Shown here one piece after another: positions 55,146 through 62,821 of a DNA stretch of 64,000 bases. The position numbers and the translations under genes were made by a program. Numbering within the stretch: the first letter of the stretch is position 1; every line of letters starts with the position of its first letter. This stretch comes from Chitinophagaceae bacterium (lineage in GTDB: Bacteria > Bacteroidota > Bacteroidia > Chitinophagales > Chitinophagaceae): NCBI GenBank assembly GCA_019752045.1, contig JAIEMP010000011.1, forward strand, positions 62,001-126,000. Direction: 5' to 3'. The notes under the pieces were generated by a model, which ran no database searches, was not told where the DNA came from, and worked only from the letters and a program-made list of their open reading frames with translations.

Positions 55146-55287
55146 ATCCCCCAAAGGGGGACTTGGTAACATGTTGCATAAATAACGAATAACCTAAATA
55201 GAAAAAATAAAGAAGATGGATAATACCAATGATGATAGAAAAGCGAATGCCGACAGTTCCTCCCCTTCGGGGAGGTTAGGAGGGGCC
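55136..55287 (+). repeat. REPIN-like element joining leuD and leuB
   Basis: The head ggccccctaaatccccc (from 55136, core cccccaaaggggg) contains the leuD stop codon. The tail cctccccttcggggagg (55259-55275), ending ggaggggcc at 55287, lies within the first 24 codons of leuB. Confidence 0.85.
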
Positions 55288-56397
55288 TATAAGATTGCCA
55301 TATTAAACGGTGACGGGATTGGTCCTGAAGTAACGGCCCAGTCCATTAAAGTATTAAATGCCATTGCACATCAATACGGACATACATTTCATTATAAAGA
55401 AGCATTGATCGGAGCAGATGCAATTGATAAAACAGGAGAAGCATTGCCATCTGCAACAGTTGATATTTGTTTAGACAGTGATGCAGTTTTGTTTGGTGCT
55501 GTTGGTCACCCTAAGTATGATAATGATCCTTCTGCAAAGGTGCGTCCGGAGCAAGGGATTCTCGGCATCCGCAAAGCATTGCAATTGTTTGCAAATATTC
55601 GTCCTGTTACTACTTATCCAACCTTGCAACATTTATCACCCTTAAAATCTTCGCAACTGGAAGGTGTTGACTGTGTCATCTTCCGTGAGTTGACCGGTGG
55701 TATTTATTTTGGTAAGAAATCAACCAGTGAAGATGGAAACAGTGCAAGCGATGAATGTTACTACACACGTCCGGAAATTGAACGTGTTACACATCTTGCG
55801 TTCAGGTATGCACAAAACAGAAAGAAGAAAGTAACGCTCATTGATAAGGCCAATGTTTTGGAAACTTCCAGACTGTGGCGAAAAGTAGTACAGGAAATTG
55901 CTGCACAGTACAGCGACATTGCCATCGATTATATGTTTGTTGACAATGCAGCCATGCAGATGATCTTAAACCCCAAGCAGTTTGATGTGGTGTTAACGGA
56001 AAATATGTTTGGTGATATCATCAGCGATGAAGCAAGTGTATTAAGTGGATCATTGGGAATGCTTCCTTCTGCTTCAGTAGGAAACGGTACAGCGTTGTTT
56101 GAACCAATTCACGGTTCGTATCCGCAAGCTGCGGGGAAAGATATTGCCAATCCAACAGGTTCTATTTTGTCAACAGCAATGATGCTGGATCATTTTGGTT
56201 TACAGGCAGAAGCGCAGGTGATTCGTGAAGCAGTAGACTGGACACTCCAAAACAACTTTGTTACAAAAGATATTGATCCGGTGAATTTTTATTTCACAAG
56301 CACCATTGGTGATTTGATTGCAGATTATGTGAGTGGAAAAATTCCGGGATCTGTTCATAAAGGGAATATTGAGTTAAGGAAGTCGACGATTATATAG
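55216..56397 (+). CDS. leuB: 3-isopropylmalate dehydrogenase with repeat-encoded N-terminus
   Basis: The NAD-dependent decarboxylating dehydrogenase of leucine synthesis is shown by IAILNGDGIGPEV at about residue 27, RPEQGILGIRKAL, ELTGGIYFG and VLTENMFGDIISDEAS. From the native start the length is normal (about 367 residues). The 24 residues before YKIAIL are encoded by the tail of a repeat element (SSSPSGRLGGA), and there is no other start codon between them and the native fold. It follows leuD by 70 bases. Confidence 0.93.
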   Translation: MDNTNDDRKANADSSSPSGRLGGAYKIAILNGDGIGPEVTAQSIKVLNAIAHQYGHTFHYKEALIGADAIDKTGEALPSATVDICLDSDAVLFGAVGHPKYDNDPSAKVRPEQGILGIRKALQLFANIRPVTTYPTLQHLSPLKSSQLEGVDCVIFRELTGGIYFGKKSTSEDGNSASDECYYTRPEIERVTHLAFRYAQNRKKKVTLIDKANVLETSRLWRKVVQEIAAQYSDIAIDYMFVDNAAMQMILNPKQFDVVLTENMFGDIISDEASVLSGSLGMLPSASVGNGTALFEPIHGSYPQAAGKDIANPTGSILSTAMMLDHFGLQAEAQVIREAVDWTLQNNFVTKDIDPVNFYFTSTIGDLIADYVSGKIPGSVHKGNIELRKSTII

Positions 56398-56399
56398 CA

Positions 56400-56588
56400 G
56401 CCCCTCCAAACCTCCCCCGAGGGGAGGCTTGCTGAGCACAAGCCAAGCTTAACTAAGAGGTTGAATAAAATGCCAGTGGTTGGTGTGTGATGATTAAAGA
56501 TATAACGATGATGTGGTAGATAATTAGATTGGTAAAAAAGTGATGCGCCGCTCTTTCCCTTCCGGGGAAAGAGAAGGAGAAAGGGGCA
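56400..56588 (+). repeat. 189-nt REPIN-like element after leuB
   Basis: The head gcccctccaaacctcccccg (core cctcccccgaggggagg) begins just after the leuB stop and continues to gcttgctgagcacaagcc. The tail gatgcgccgctctttccc..gaaaggggca ends at 56588. Length and part order match 8720-8909. This copy is wholly intergenic and is the best reference copy. Confidence 0.85.
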
Positions 56589-56594
56589 TAGTTC

Positions 56595-56625
56595 TTTGTT
56601 TATTTGATTAAAGGCGGTATATTCG
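56595..56625 (+). promoter_or_regulatory. Putative ilv promoter
   Basis: A -33 box TTTG (56595-56598) stands 19 bases before TATATTCG (56618-56625), one mismatch from TAnnTTTG. The predicted start near 56632 is about 11 bases upstream of the leader peptide ATG, which makes ilvEDBNC a separate attenuated transcript from leuACDB. Confidence 0.55.
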
Positions 56626-56642
56626 TTGTACAACAAACAACG

Positions 56643-56744
56643 ATGTTGAAGAACAGTAACAATAATGTCATCTCTGCAATCGCAATAAATATTGTGGCAG
56701 TCATTATTATTCCTGTAATCAACGGAGGTGCAAGTTGTATGTAA
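56643..56744 (+). CDS. ilv leader peptide (33 aa, Ile/Val-rich)
   Basis: This small ORF is absent from the ORF track. The peptide MLKNSNNNVISAIAINIVAV-IIIPVINGGASCM contains eight isoleucines, four valines and one leucine. The run VIIIPVI closely resembles the E. coli ilvGMEDA leader (VVVIIIPP). It starts right after a putative promoter and is followed 25 bases later by a perfect intrinsic terminator. Ribosome stalling at the Ile/Val codons under starvation should permit antitermination. The peptide itself probably has no other function. Confidence 0.85.
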   Translation: MLKNSNNNVISAIAINIVAVIIIPVINGGASCM

Positions 56745-56797
56745 CAAATAAAACGAATTAACATAACGACCCGCCTCCAAAAGAGGCGGGTTTTTTT
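56724..56797 (+). terminator. Transcription attenuator before ilvE
   Basis: The terminator is cccgcctc (56770-56777), loop caaaa, gaggcggg (56783-56790), then seven T. A competing antiterminator arm ggaggtg (56724-56730), inside leader codons 27-30, can pair with cgcctcc (56772-56778) over seven pairs with one wobble and so break the terminator. A ribosome stalled on the earlier Ile/Val codons leaves this arm free. A ribosome that reaches the stop at 56742 covers it and lets the terminator form. Confidence 0.85.
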
Positions 56798-56798
56798 A

Positions 56799-56826
56799 TC
56801 CCCTCCCTGGAGGGGTAGGGGTGGGT
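56799..56826 (+). repeat. Short palindromic repeat before ilvE
   Basis: The unit tcccctccctggagggg followed by taggggtgggt directly follows the attenuator T-tract, 20 bases before ilvE. It is the short repeat form seen inside the GH3 gene and at 4560. Confidence 0.75.
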
Positions 56827-56845
56827 AAAAGGTAAATCACAACAC

Positions 56846-57781
56846 ATGACAAACTATTATAACAACAACACAATACTTTTTCTCAACGGAGAATTTGTAA
56901 AAGCAGCAGAAGCAAAGATGGATTTCTACAGTCAGTCTTTGCATTACGGGTACAGTGTGTTCGAAGGAATTCGATCATACAAAACAACAAATGGAGAAAC
57001 AAAAATTTTCAAAGCTGTTGAACATTATGAGCGGTTGAAAAATTCTGCTGCAGCTATGAATATGCCCTATCACTGGTCAACAGAAGAATTGATTCATGCA
57101 ACATATGAAGTATTAACAAAAAATAATTTACAGGATGCATACATACGGCCCGTTGTATACGCACCGGCAAACATGAAGTTTGATGTAAATGAGCAATCAT
57201 TCATTGTTATTGAAGCATGGGCTATGCAACCGTTTTTAGGAGATCAGTTGCTCCGCATCATGACCAGTTCATTTGAACGGCCCAACCCGAAAGGGTTTAA
57301 GATACATGCAAAGGCAGCAGGGCATTATGTGAATTCCATTTTAGCAAGTCAGGAAGCAAAAGCCGCTGGTTATGATGAAGCACTGTTAACTGATATGAAT
57401 GGGTTTGCTGCAGAAGGTCCCGGTGCTAATTTATTTTATGAGAAAGATGATAAGCTTTTTACACCCGCATTGGGAAATATTTTACCCGGCATTACAAGAG
57501 CAACTGTATTAGAGTTATGTAAAGAGTTGAGTATAGAAGTGGAAGAAACATTTTTCACAATTGAAGAATTAAAAACAGCTGACGCTGCATTCTTTTGCGG
57601 CACTGCAGCAGAGGTGATTGGATTTGAAAGCCTGGATGCGTACAAATTCCCGATGAAATGGAATGAAAGTGTAAGTAGAAAAATTCAGGTGGCGTATAAA
57701 GAATTGGTGGTGGCCCCTCCAAACCTCCCCCGGGGGGAGGTTTACTTCGCACAGCCCTTGCTTAGCGGAGTGGTTAAGTAA
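56846..57781 (+). CDS. ilvE: Branched-chain amino acid aminotransferase
   Basis: A class IV PLP aminotransferase that makes the final transamination to Ile, Val and Leu. SLHYGYSVFEGIRSYKT near residue 31, GFKIHAKAAGHYVNSILASQEAKAAGYDEALL with the PLP lysine region near 155, and the PLP phosphate-binding GITRATVLELCKE near 215 support this. The native protein ends near VAYKELVV. The last 22 residues (APPNLPRGEVYFAQP...) are read through the head and interior of a repeat element. It is the first gene after the attenuator. Confidence 0.93.
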   Translation: MTNYYNNNTILFLNGEFVKAAEAKMDFYSQSLHYGYSVFEGIRSYKTTNGETKIFKAVEHYERLKNSAAAMNMPYHWSTEELIHATYEVLTKNNLQDAYIRPVVYAPANMKFDVNEQSFIVIEAWAMQPFLGDQLLRIMTSSFERPNPKGFKIHAKAAGHYVNSILASQEAKAAGYDEALLTDMNGFAAEGPGANLFYEKDDKLFTPALGNILPGITRATVLELCKELSIEVEETFFTIEELKTADAAFFCGTAAEVIGFESLDAYKFPMKWNESVSRKIQVAYKELVVAPPNLPRGEVYFAQPLLSGVVK

Positions 57782-57945
57782 TTTGAGAAAGTTTGAAATG
57801 TGATGAGTAAAGAACATAAGTTGAAATGCTTAATTACAAATATTGATGAAGAAGTTGAGGCTGGGTCTCCCCTCATGGGAGGGGATTAAGGGGTGGGTTG
57901 ACGAATAGAATAGCCAAACGCAGAAGTGTGCGACGCAACAAAAGT
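57712..57945 (+). repeat. Composite repeat between ilvE and ilvD
   Basis: The head ggcccctccaaacctccccc (from 57712) with acttcgcacagcccttgctt lies inside the ilvE C-terminus. A short-form palindrome tctcccctcatgggagggga (57866-57885) and the gtgcgacgcaac module (about 57927-57939) follow. This copy combines the parts of both repeat types. Confidence 0.82.
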
Positions 57946-57980
57946 TAAATAGAATAATAACAGACGACAACAAAATAAAA

Positions 57981-59693
57981 ATGGACGAACTCAATAAATA
58001 TTCAAAGACATTAACACAGGATGAAACACAACCTGCAGCGCAGGCGATGTTGTATGGTATTGGATTAACAGAAGAAGATCTAAAGAAACCGCAGATCGGT
58101 GTGTGCAGCATGGGATACGATGGAAACACCTGCAACATGCATTTGAATGAGTTGGCAAAAGATGTAAAACAGGGTGTATGGAAAAATGAAATGGTGGGAT
58201 TGATTTTTAACACCATTGGTATCAGCGACGGAATCAGTAATGGTACGGATGGTATGCGTTATTCATTAGTGAGTCGTGATATTATTGCTGATAGTATTGA
58301 AGCAGTGTGCGGCGGATTTTATTATGATGGGCTGATTGCATTACCCGGCTGCGATAAAAATATGCCCGGTGCAATTATGGCCATGGGTCGTTTAAACCGT
58401 CCTTCAATCATGGTATATGGTGGTACAATTGCTGCAGGACATTACAAAGGCGAAGAGTTGAATATTATTTCGGCATTTGAAGCATTGGGTAAAAAAATTG
58501 CAGGCACCATCACGCCTGAAGATTTTAAAGAAGTGGTGAAACATAGTTGTCCTGGTGCAGGTGCATGTGGTGGAATGTACACAGCAAATACAATGGCAAG
58601 TGCTATCGAAGCATTGGGTATGAGTTTGCCATTTTCATCGAGCAATCCTGCGTTGAGTGAGGATAAGAAAAAAGAATGCCTCGATGCAGGCAAAGCAATT
58701 AAAGTGTTGCTGGAAAAAGATATCAAGCCAAAAGATATCATGACAAAGAAAGCATTTGAAAATGCAATTACTACAATCATGATCTTCGGCGGAAGCACCA
58801 ATGCTGTATTGCATCTCATTGCAATGGCAAAGAGTGTGGATGTAGAATTAACACAGGACGATTTTCAACGCATCAGCGATACAACACCTGTGCTCGCCGA
58901 TTTTAAACCAAGTGGCAAATATCTCATGCAGGAGTTACATGCACATGGTGGTGTGCCTGCAGTGATGAAATATTTATTGCAAAAAGGATTGCTGCATGGC
59001 GATTGTTTAACTGTTACAGGCAAAACAGTTGCTGAAAACTTAGAAAATATTGCGCCGGTAAATTTCGATACACAAAAAATTATTTATCCCTTAGAAACTC
59101 CGTTGAAAGCAACCGGTCATTTACAAATATTGTACGGCAATCTTGCAGAAAAAGGAAGTGTTGCAAAAATCAGCGGTAAAGAAGGAGAACGTTTTGTTGG
59201 ACCGGCACGAGTGTTTGATGGTGAAAAAGATTTAGTAGCAGGTATTGCAAACGGAAGAGTGAAAAAAGGAGATGTAGTTGTTATACGTTACGAAGGGCCA
59301 AAGGGTGCACCGGGTATGCCGGAGATGTTGAAACCAACTTCAGCTATAACTGGTGCTGGGTTAGGTAAAGATGTTGCATTGATCACTGATGGACGATTCA
59401 GCGGTGGTTCACATGGATTTGTTGTTGGACATATAACGCCTGAAGCATTCAATGGTGGATTGATTGCATTGGTAGAAGATGATGATATGATTGAACTGGA
59501 TGTTGCTGCAAAAAAAATGACATTGAAAGTGAGTGAAGAAGTAATTGCCGAAAGAAGATTAAGATGGAAACAACCTGCATTAAAAGTAACCAAAGGTGTG
59601 TTGTATAAATATGCCATGTGCGTGCAGGATGCAAGTGAGGGGTGTGTCACGGATGAGCCGGCCTCCCCAAACCCCTCCAGAGGAGGAGCTTAG
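57981..59693 (+). CDS. ilvD: Dihydroxyacid dehydratase
   Basis: The Fe-S dehydratase makes 2-oxo acids in Ile/Val synthesis. Cluster and substrate motifs GCDKNMPGA near residue 118, [18 protein letters not shown] near 193 and [17 protein letters not shown] near 467 are clear. At 570 residues it is about normal, but the last 11 residues ([11 protein letters not shown]) and the stop are encoded by the head of a repeat element. It lies 200 bases after ilvE in a repeat-filled spacer. Confidence 0.95.
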   Translation: MDELNKYSKTLTQDETQPAAQAMLYGIGLTEEDLKKPQIGVCSMGYDGNTCNMHLNELAKDVKQGVWKNEMVGLIFNTIGISDGISNGTDGMRYSLVSRDIIADSIEAVCGGFYYDGLIALPGCDKNMPGAIMAMGRLNRPSIMVYGGTIAAGHYKGEELNIISAFEALGKKIAGTITPEDFKEVVKHSCPGAGACGGMYTANTMASAIEALGMSLPFSSSNPALSEDKKKECLDAGKAIKVLLEKDIKPKDIMTKKAFENAITTIMIFGGSTNAVLHLIAMAKSVDVELTQDDFQRISDTTPVLADFKPSGKYLMQELHAHGGVPAVMKYLLQKGLLHGDCLTVTGKTVAENLENIAPVNFDTQKIIYPLETPLKATGHLQILYGNLAEKGSVAKISGKEGERFVGPARVFDGEKDLVAGIANGRVKKGDVVVIRYEGPKGAPGMPEMLKPTSAITGAGLGKDVALITDGRFSGGSHGFVVGHITPEAFNGGLIALVEDDDMIELDVAAKKMTLKVSEEVIAERRLRWKQPALKVTKGVLYKYAMCVQDASEGCVTDEPASPNPSRGGA

Positions 59694-59850
59694 CAAGGCA
59701 CAGCCCTTGCTTGTTAAGATGACTAATGAAATGCAGATTGGTTGATGGTTGGTGATTAAAGATTTTAAGTTGAAGAGGAAGAAATGAAGTTTATCATATA
59801 GATAGTGTACCGCCTCCTCTCTTTTGGAGAGGAGGAAGGGAGGTGAGGCC
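59660..59850 (+). repeat. 191-nt REPIN-like element between ilvD and ilvB
   Basis: The head ggcctccccaaacccctcca (core cctccagaggagg) lies in the ilvD end, followed by gcacagcccttgctt. The tail cctcctctcttttggagagg, ending gaggtgaggcc, is at 59813-59850. The ORF track starts ilvB on a GTG in this tail; the native ATG is at 59885. Confidence 0.85.
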
Positions 59851-59884
59851 AAGTAGGCAAACATTGATTAATAAATTATTTGTA

Positions 59885-61633
59885 ATGGAAACGCTTGAAG
59901 TAAAAGAAAAAAAAGTAGAAGAAGTAACATCGAAATCCATCAGTGGTTCTGTTGCTGTATTGGATGTTCTTCTCTGCGAAAATGTATACAGCATCTTTGG
60001 TTATCCCGGTGGAGCTATTATGCCCATCTATGATGCATTGTACGATTACAAAGATCGTCTTCAACATATACTTGTTCGTCATGAGCAGGGTGCTATTCAT
60101 GCAGCACAGGGTTTTGCAAGAGCAAGTGGTAAAACAGGTGTTGTGTTTGCAACAAGCGGTCCCGGTGCAACAAATTTAGTAACAGGTTTGGCCGATGCGA
60201 TGATTGATTCAACGCCATTAGTATGTATCACCGGACAAGTGTTTGCACATTTGCTCGGCACCGATGCATTTCAGGAAACAGATGTCATTAATATAACAAC
60301 ACCTGTTACGAAATGGAATTATCAGGTAACTGATGCAACAGAAATTCCTGCGGTATTGGCAAAAGCATTTTATATCGCAGGCAGTGGTCGTCCGGGTCCT
60401 GTATTGATTGATATTACAAAGAATGCACAGCTGCAAATGTTTCAATACGAAGGATACAAAAAGTGCGATCACATCAGAAGTTATCGTCCTAAACCAATTG
60501 TACGTAAAGAATATATTGAAGAAGCTGCAAAATTGATTAATGAAGCAGAAAGACCATTTGTGATTTTCGGACAAGGTGTTATTCTTGGTAAAGCCGAACA
60601 GGAATTTAAACAGTTTATTGAAAAAGGCGGTTTGCCTGCTGCATGGACCATCATGGGCATGAGTGCAATACCAACTGATCATCCCTTAAGTGTTGGTATG
60701 CTGGGTATGCATGGTAATTACGGACCAAATGTATTAACAAATGAGTGTGATGTGTTGATTGCAGTAGGTATGCGTTTCGATGATCGTGTTACCGGGCGAC
60801 TGGATAAATATGCCAAACAGGCAAAGATCATTCATCTGGATATTGATCCTGCTGAAATTGATAAGAATGTAAAAGCAACTGTTGGTGTTTGGGGCGATTG
60901 TAAAGAAACATTGCCCTTGCTCACTTCATTGATTGAAAAGAAAACACATCCGAAATGGTTACAACTTTTTCATGATTACATGAAAAAAGAAACGGAGAAA
61001 TGTATTGAACCGGAAATGAATCCGTCTGGAGATGTGTTGTCAATGGGTGAAGTAATCAACGCATTGAATGAATTAACAAATGGCAACGCCATTATTGTAA
61101 CCGATGTTGGTCAGCATCAAATGGTCGCCTGCCGTTATGCAAAAATGAATTTTTCTAAAAGCAATATCACCAGCGGTGGATTGGGTACCATGGGTTATGC
61201 ATTGCCGGCAGCCATTGGAGCAGCATATGGTGACCCGTCTCGTACAACCGTTGCAATTATTGGTGATGGTGGTTTTCAAATGACGATACAGGAGTTGGGA
61301 ACCATCATGCAGTTTAAACCAAACGTGAAGATCATGATTTTAAATAATCAGTTTCTCGGAATGGTACGCCAATGGCAGCAGCTGTTTCATGAAAAGCGTT
61401 ATTCGTTTGTTGATATCACCAGTCCTGATTTTGTAGCAGTGGCAAAAGGATATTATATAGACGGGCAACGTGTTAGTGAAAGAGATAAACTAAAAGACGC
61501 TTTGCAAACCATGCTCAATCATGATGGAAGTTATTTATTAGAAGTGATGGTGGGTAAAGAAAATAATGTATTTCCCATGGTGCCGCAGGGAAGAGGTGTG
61601 GCGGAGTGTGTGTTGAGTAAAGAAGAGATATAG
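59885..61633 (+). CDS. ilvB: Acetolactate synthase, large subunit
   Basis: The TPP-dependent enzyme forms acetolactate or acetohydroxybutyrate. I use the ATG at 59885 (METLEVKEKKVEEV) because the upstream extension is repeat sequence. FGYPGGAIMPIYDALYD, the RHEQGAIHAAQGFARASGK segment with the catalytic Glu, and the TPP motif GDGGFQMTIQELGTIMQ..NNQFLGMVRQWQ near residue 460-500 are all present. The length of 582 residues is typical. It is followed by its regulatory subunit ilvN, with a repeat between them. Confidence 0.95.
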   Translation: METLEVKEKKVEEVTSKSISGSVAVLDVLLCENVYSIFGYPGGAIMPIYDALYDYKDRLQHILVRHEQGAIHAAQGFARASGKTGVVFATSGPGATNLVTGLADAMIDSTPLVCITGQVFAHLLGTDAFQETDVINITTPVTKWNYQVTDATEIPAVLAKAFYIAGSGRPGPVLIDITKNAQLQMFQYEGYKKCDHIRSYRPKPIVRKEYIEEAAKLINEAERPFVIFGQGVILGKAEQEFKQFIEKGGLPAAWTIMGMSAIPTDHPLSVGMLGMHGNYGPNVLTNECDVLIAVGMRFDDRVTGRLDKYAKQAKIIHLDIDPAEIDKNVKATVGVWGDCKETLPLLTSLIEKKTHPKWLQLFHDYMKKETEKCIEPEMNPSGDVLSMGEVINALNELTNGNAIIVTDVGQHQMVACRYAKMNFSKSNITSGGLGTMGYALPAAIGAAYGDPSRTTVAIIGDGGFQMTIQELGTIMQFKPNVKIMILNNQFLGMVRQWQQLFHEKRYSFVDITSPDFVAVAKGYYIDGQRVSERDKLKDALQTMLNHDGSYLLEVMVGKENNVFPMVPQGRGVAECVLSKEEI

Positions 61634-61636
61634 AAC

Positions 61637-61807
61637 GGCCCACTCTAACTCCCCCCGAGGGGGAGGATACCAACACACAGCCCTTACTTTTTTGAGTGTT
61701 TGATAAAGTATAAAGAAGTTGAAATTTAAAAGATTGAATCATGAATACGTTACAATTTAATCATACTGCTGCCCAACTCTCCCCCTTGGGGGGAGGCGGA
61801 GGGGGCC
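61637..61807 (+). repeat. 171-nt REPIN-like element joining ilvB and ilvN
   Basis: The head ggcccactctaactcccccc (core ctccccccgagggggag) with cacacagcccttactt follows the ilvB stop by three bases. The tail ctctcccccttggggggag, ending ggagggggcc at 61807, lies within codons 1-22 of ilvN. Confidence 0.85.
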
Positions 61808-62391
61808 GCAAGGAATTCACAATAACAGTTTACACCGAAAACCAAGTTGGGTTATTAAACCGCATCGCTATAATTTTTTCCAAGCGGAAAATTAATATCG
61901 ACAGTTTAAATACATCGCCCAGCGAAGTGGAAAGTGTACATCGTTTCACCATTGTCATCCATGAAACAGAAGAAGTGGTGCGAAAACTTTGCAGACAAAT
62001 TGAAAAGCAGGTTGAAGTATTAAAGGCCTATTACAATACCAATGATGAAATCATCTGGCAGGAGTTGGCCATGTACAAAGTGCCTACTGATATAATTGCT
62101 GAACAGGTAAAAGTAGAAAGGCTGTTGAGTCAGCACGGAGCCAAAGCTGTAGTGATACGTAAAGATTATACGGTGTTTGAAGTAGCGGGACAAAGAGAAG
62201 AAACAGACAATTTAATTAAAGTATTAGAACCTTACGGTTTAATTGAGTTTGTACGCAGTGCAAGAATTGCCATTATTAAAAGCAGTGATGGCTTTCATAA
62301 TAAATTGAAAGAGTTTGAATACAAAGAGCCGGGTGAAGTGGTGATTGAGAATGAGTATTTGAGTGAGAATGAAAAGGTGTTTAGTATGTAG
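61741..62391 (+). CDS. ilvN: Acetolactate synthase, regulatory small subunit
   Basis: The ACT domain FTITVYTENQVGLLNRIAII begins at about residue 25 and continues through SKRKINIDSLNTSPSE. The second half (YKVPTDIIAEQVKVERLL...) is the C-terminal ALS_ss domain. It binds IlvB and gives valine feedback. At 216 residues it is slightly long because the first 22 residues (QLSPLGGGGGGRK) come from the tail of a palindromic repeat; no native ATG remains before the ACT domain. Whether feedback is altered is unknown. Confidence 0.92.
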   Translation: MNTLQFNHTAAQLSPLGGGGGGRKEFTITVYTENQVGLLNRIAIIFSKRKINIDSLNTSPSEVESVHRFTIVIHETEEVVRKLCRQIEKQVEVLKAYYNTNDEIIWQELAMYKVPTDIIAEQVKVERLLSQHGAKAVVIRKDYTVFEVAGQREETDNLIKVLEPYGLIEFVRSARIAIIKSSDGFHNKLKEFEYKEPGEVVIENEYLSENEKVFSM

Positions 62392-62393
62392 GT

Positions 62394-62757
62394 GGCCCCT
62401 CCAAACCTCCCCCGAGGGGAGGCTTTCTAAGGCACAGCCCACGCTATTCAAAGGTGAAGAATAATGTTACGCTATTTAAAAATTTAATAGTCCCGTATGG
62501 ACAAAAGCTTTGTATAAAAAATGATAGTGTTCATGAGCGTCACGTAGAGACGCAACCTGGAAGGAAGACTAGAAGTGGATTGGCAATAATTAGAGTGGTT
62601 GAAGTGTGTTGAGCAAAGAACAAAACTTGATGTGGTAGTTAAATAGAAAGTATGAGGTATACGGTGCCGTCCTTCTCCTTGGGAGAAGGAAAAGAGGATG
62701 AGGTTGATGAATAGAATTCAAAACGTACAGGAGTGCGACGCAACAGTAACTCAATAG
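62394..62757 (+). repeat. Long composite repeat in the ilvN-ilvC spacer
   Basis: The 430-base spacer holds a head (62394, core cctcccccgaggggagg, then gcacagcccacgct), a middle part with cgtcacgtagagacgcaa (62540-62557), a tail with ccttctccttgggagaagg (about 62671-62690) and the module gatgaatagaattc..gtgcgacgcaac (62705-62744). No gene is visible. It is the longest copy of the element in the window. Confidence 0.8.
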
Positions 62758-62821
62758 ATGCTTAGTAGCTGGTAACATAAAAGTAAAAAACAAAAAAAAT
62801 AAAAACATAAACGTTTAAACA

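Noticed and set aside
56400-56588. Repeat palindromes as simple intrinsic terminators
   Set aside because: The stems are GC-rich but are not followed by T-tracts, occur inside genes, and come as head-tail pairs with a conserved interior, which fits a repeat element better.
57830-58216. 128-residue minus-strand ORF between ilvE and ilvD
   Set aside because: It spans repeats and the ilvD start region on the opposite strand and shows no recognisable family.
59843-59884. GTG start for ilvB in the repeat tail
   Set aside because: The ATG at 59885 begins just after the repeat and gives a normal-length protein; the extension is repeat-encoded and unnecessary.
60218-60682. 154-residue minus-strand ORF opposite ilvB
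   Set aside because: It is cysteine- and phenylalanine-rich shadow translation of a conserved TPP enzyme gene.
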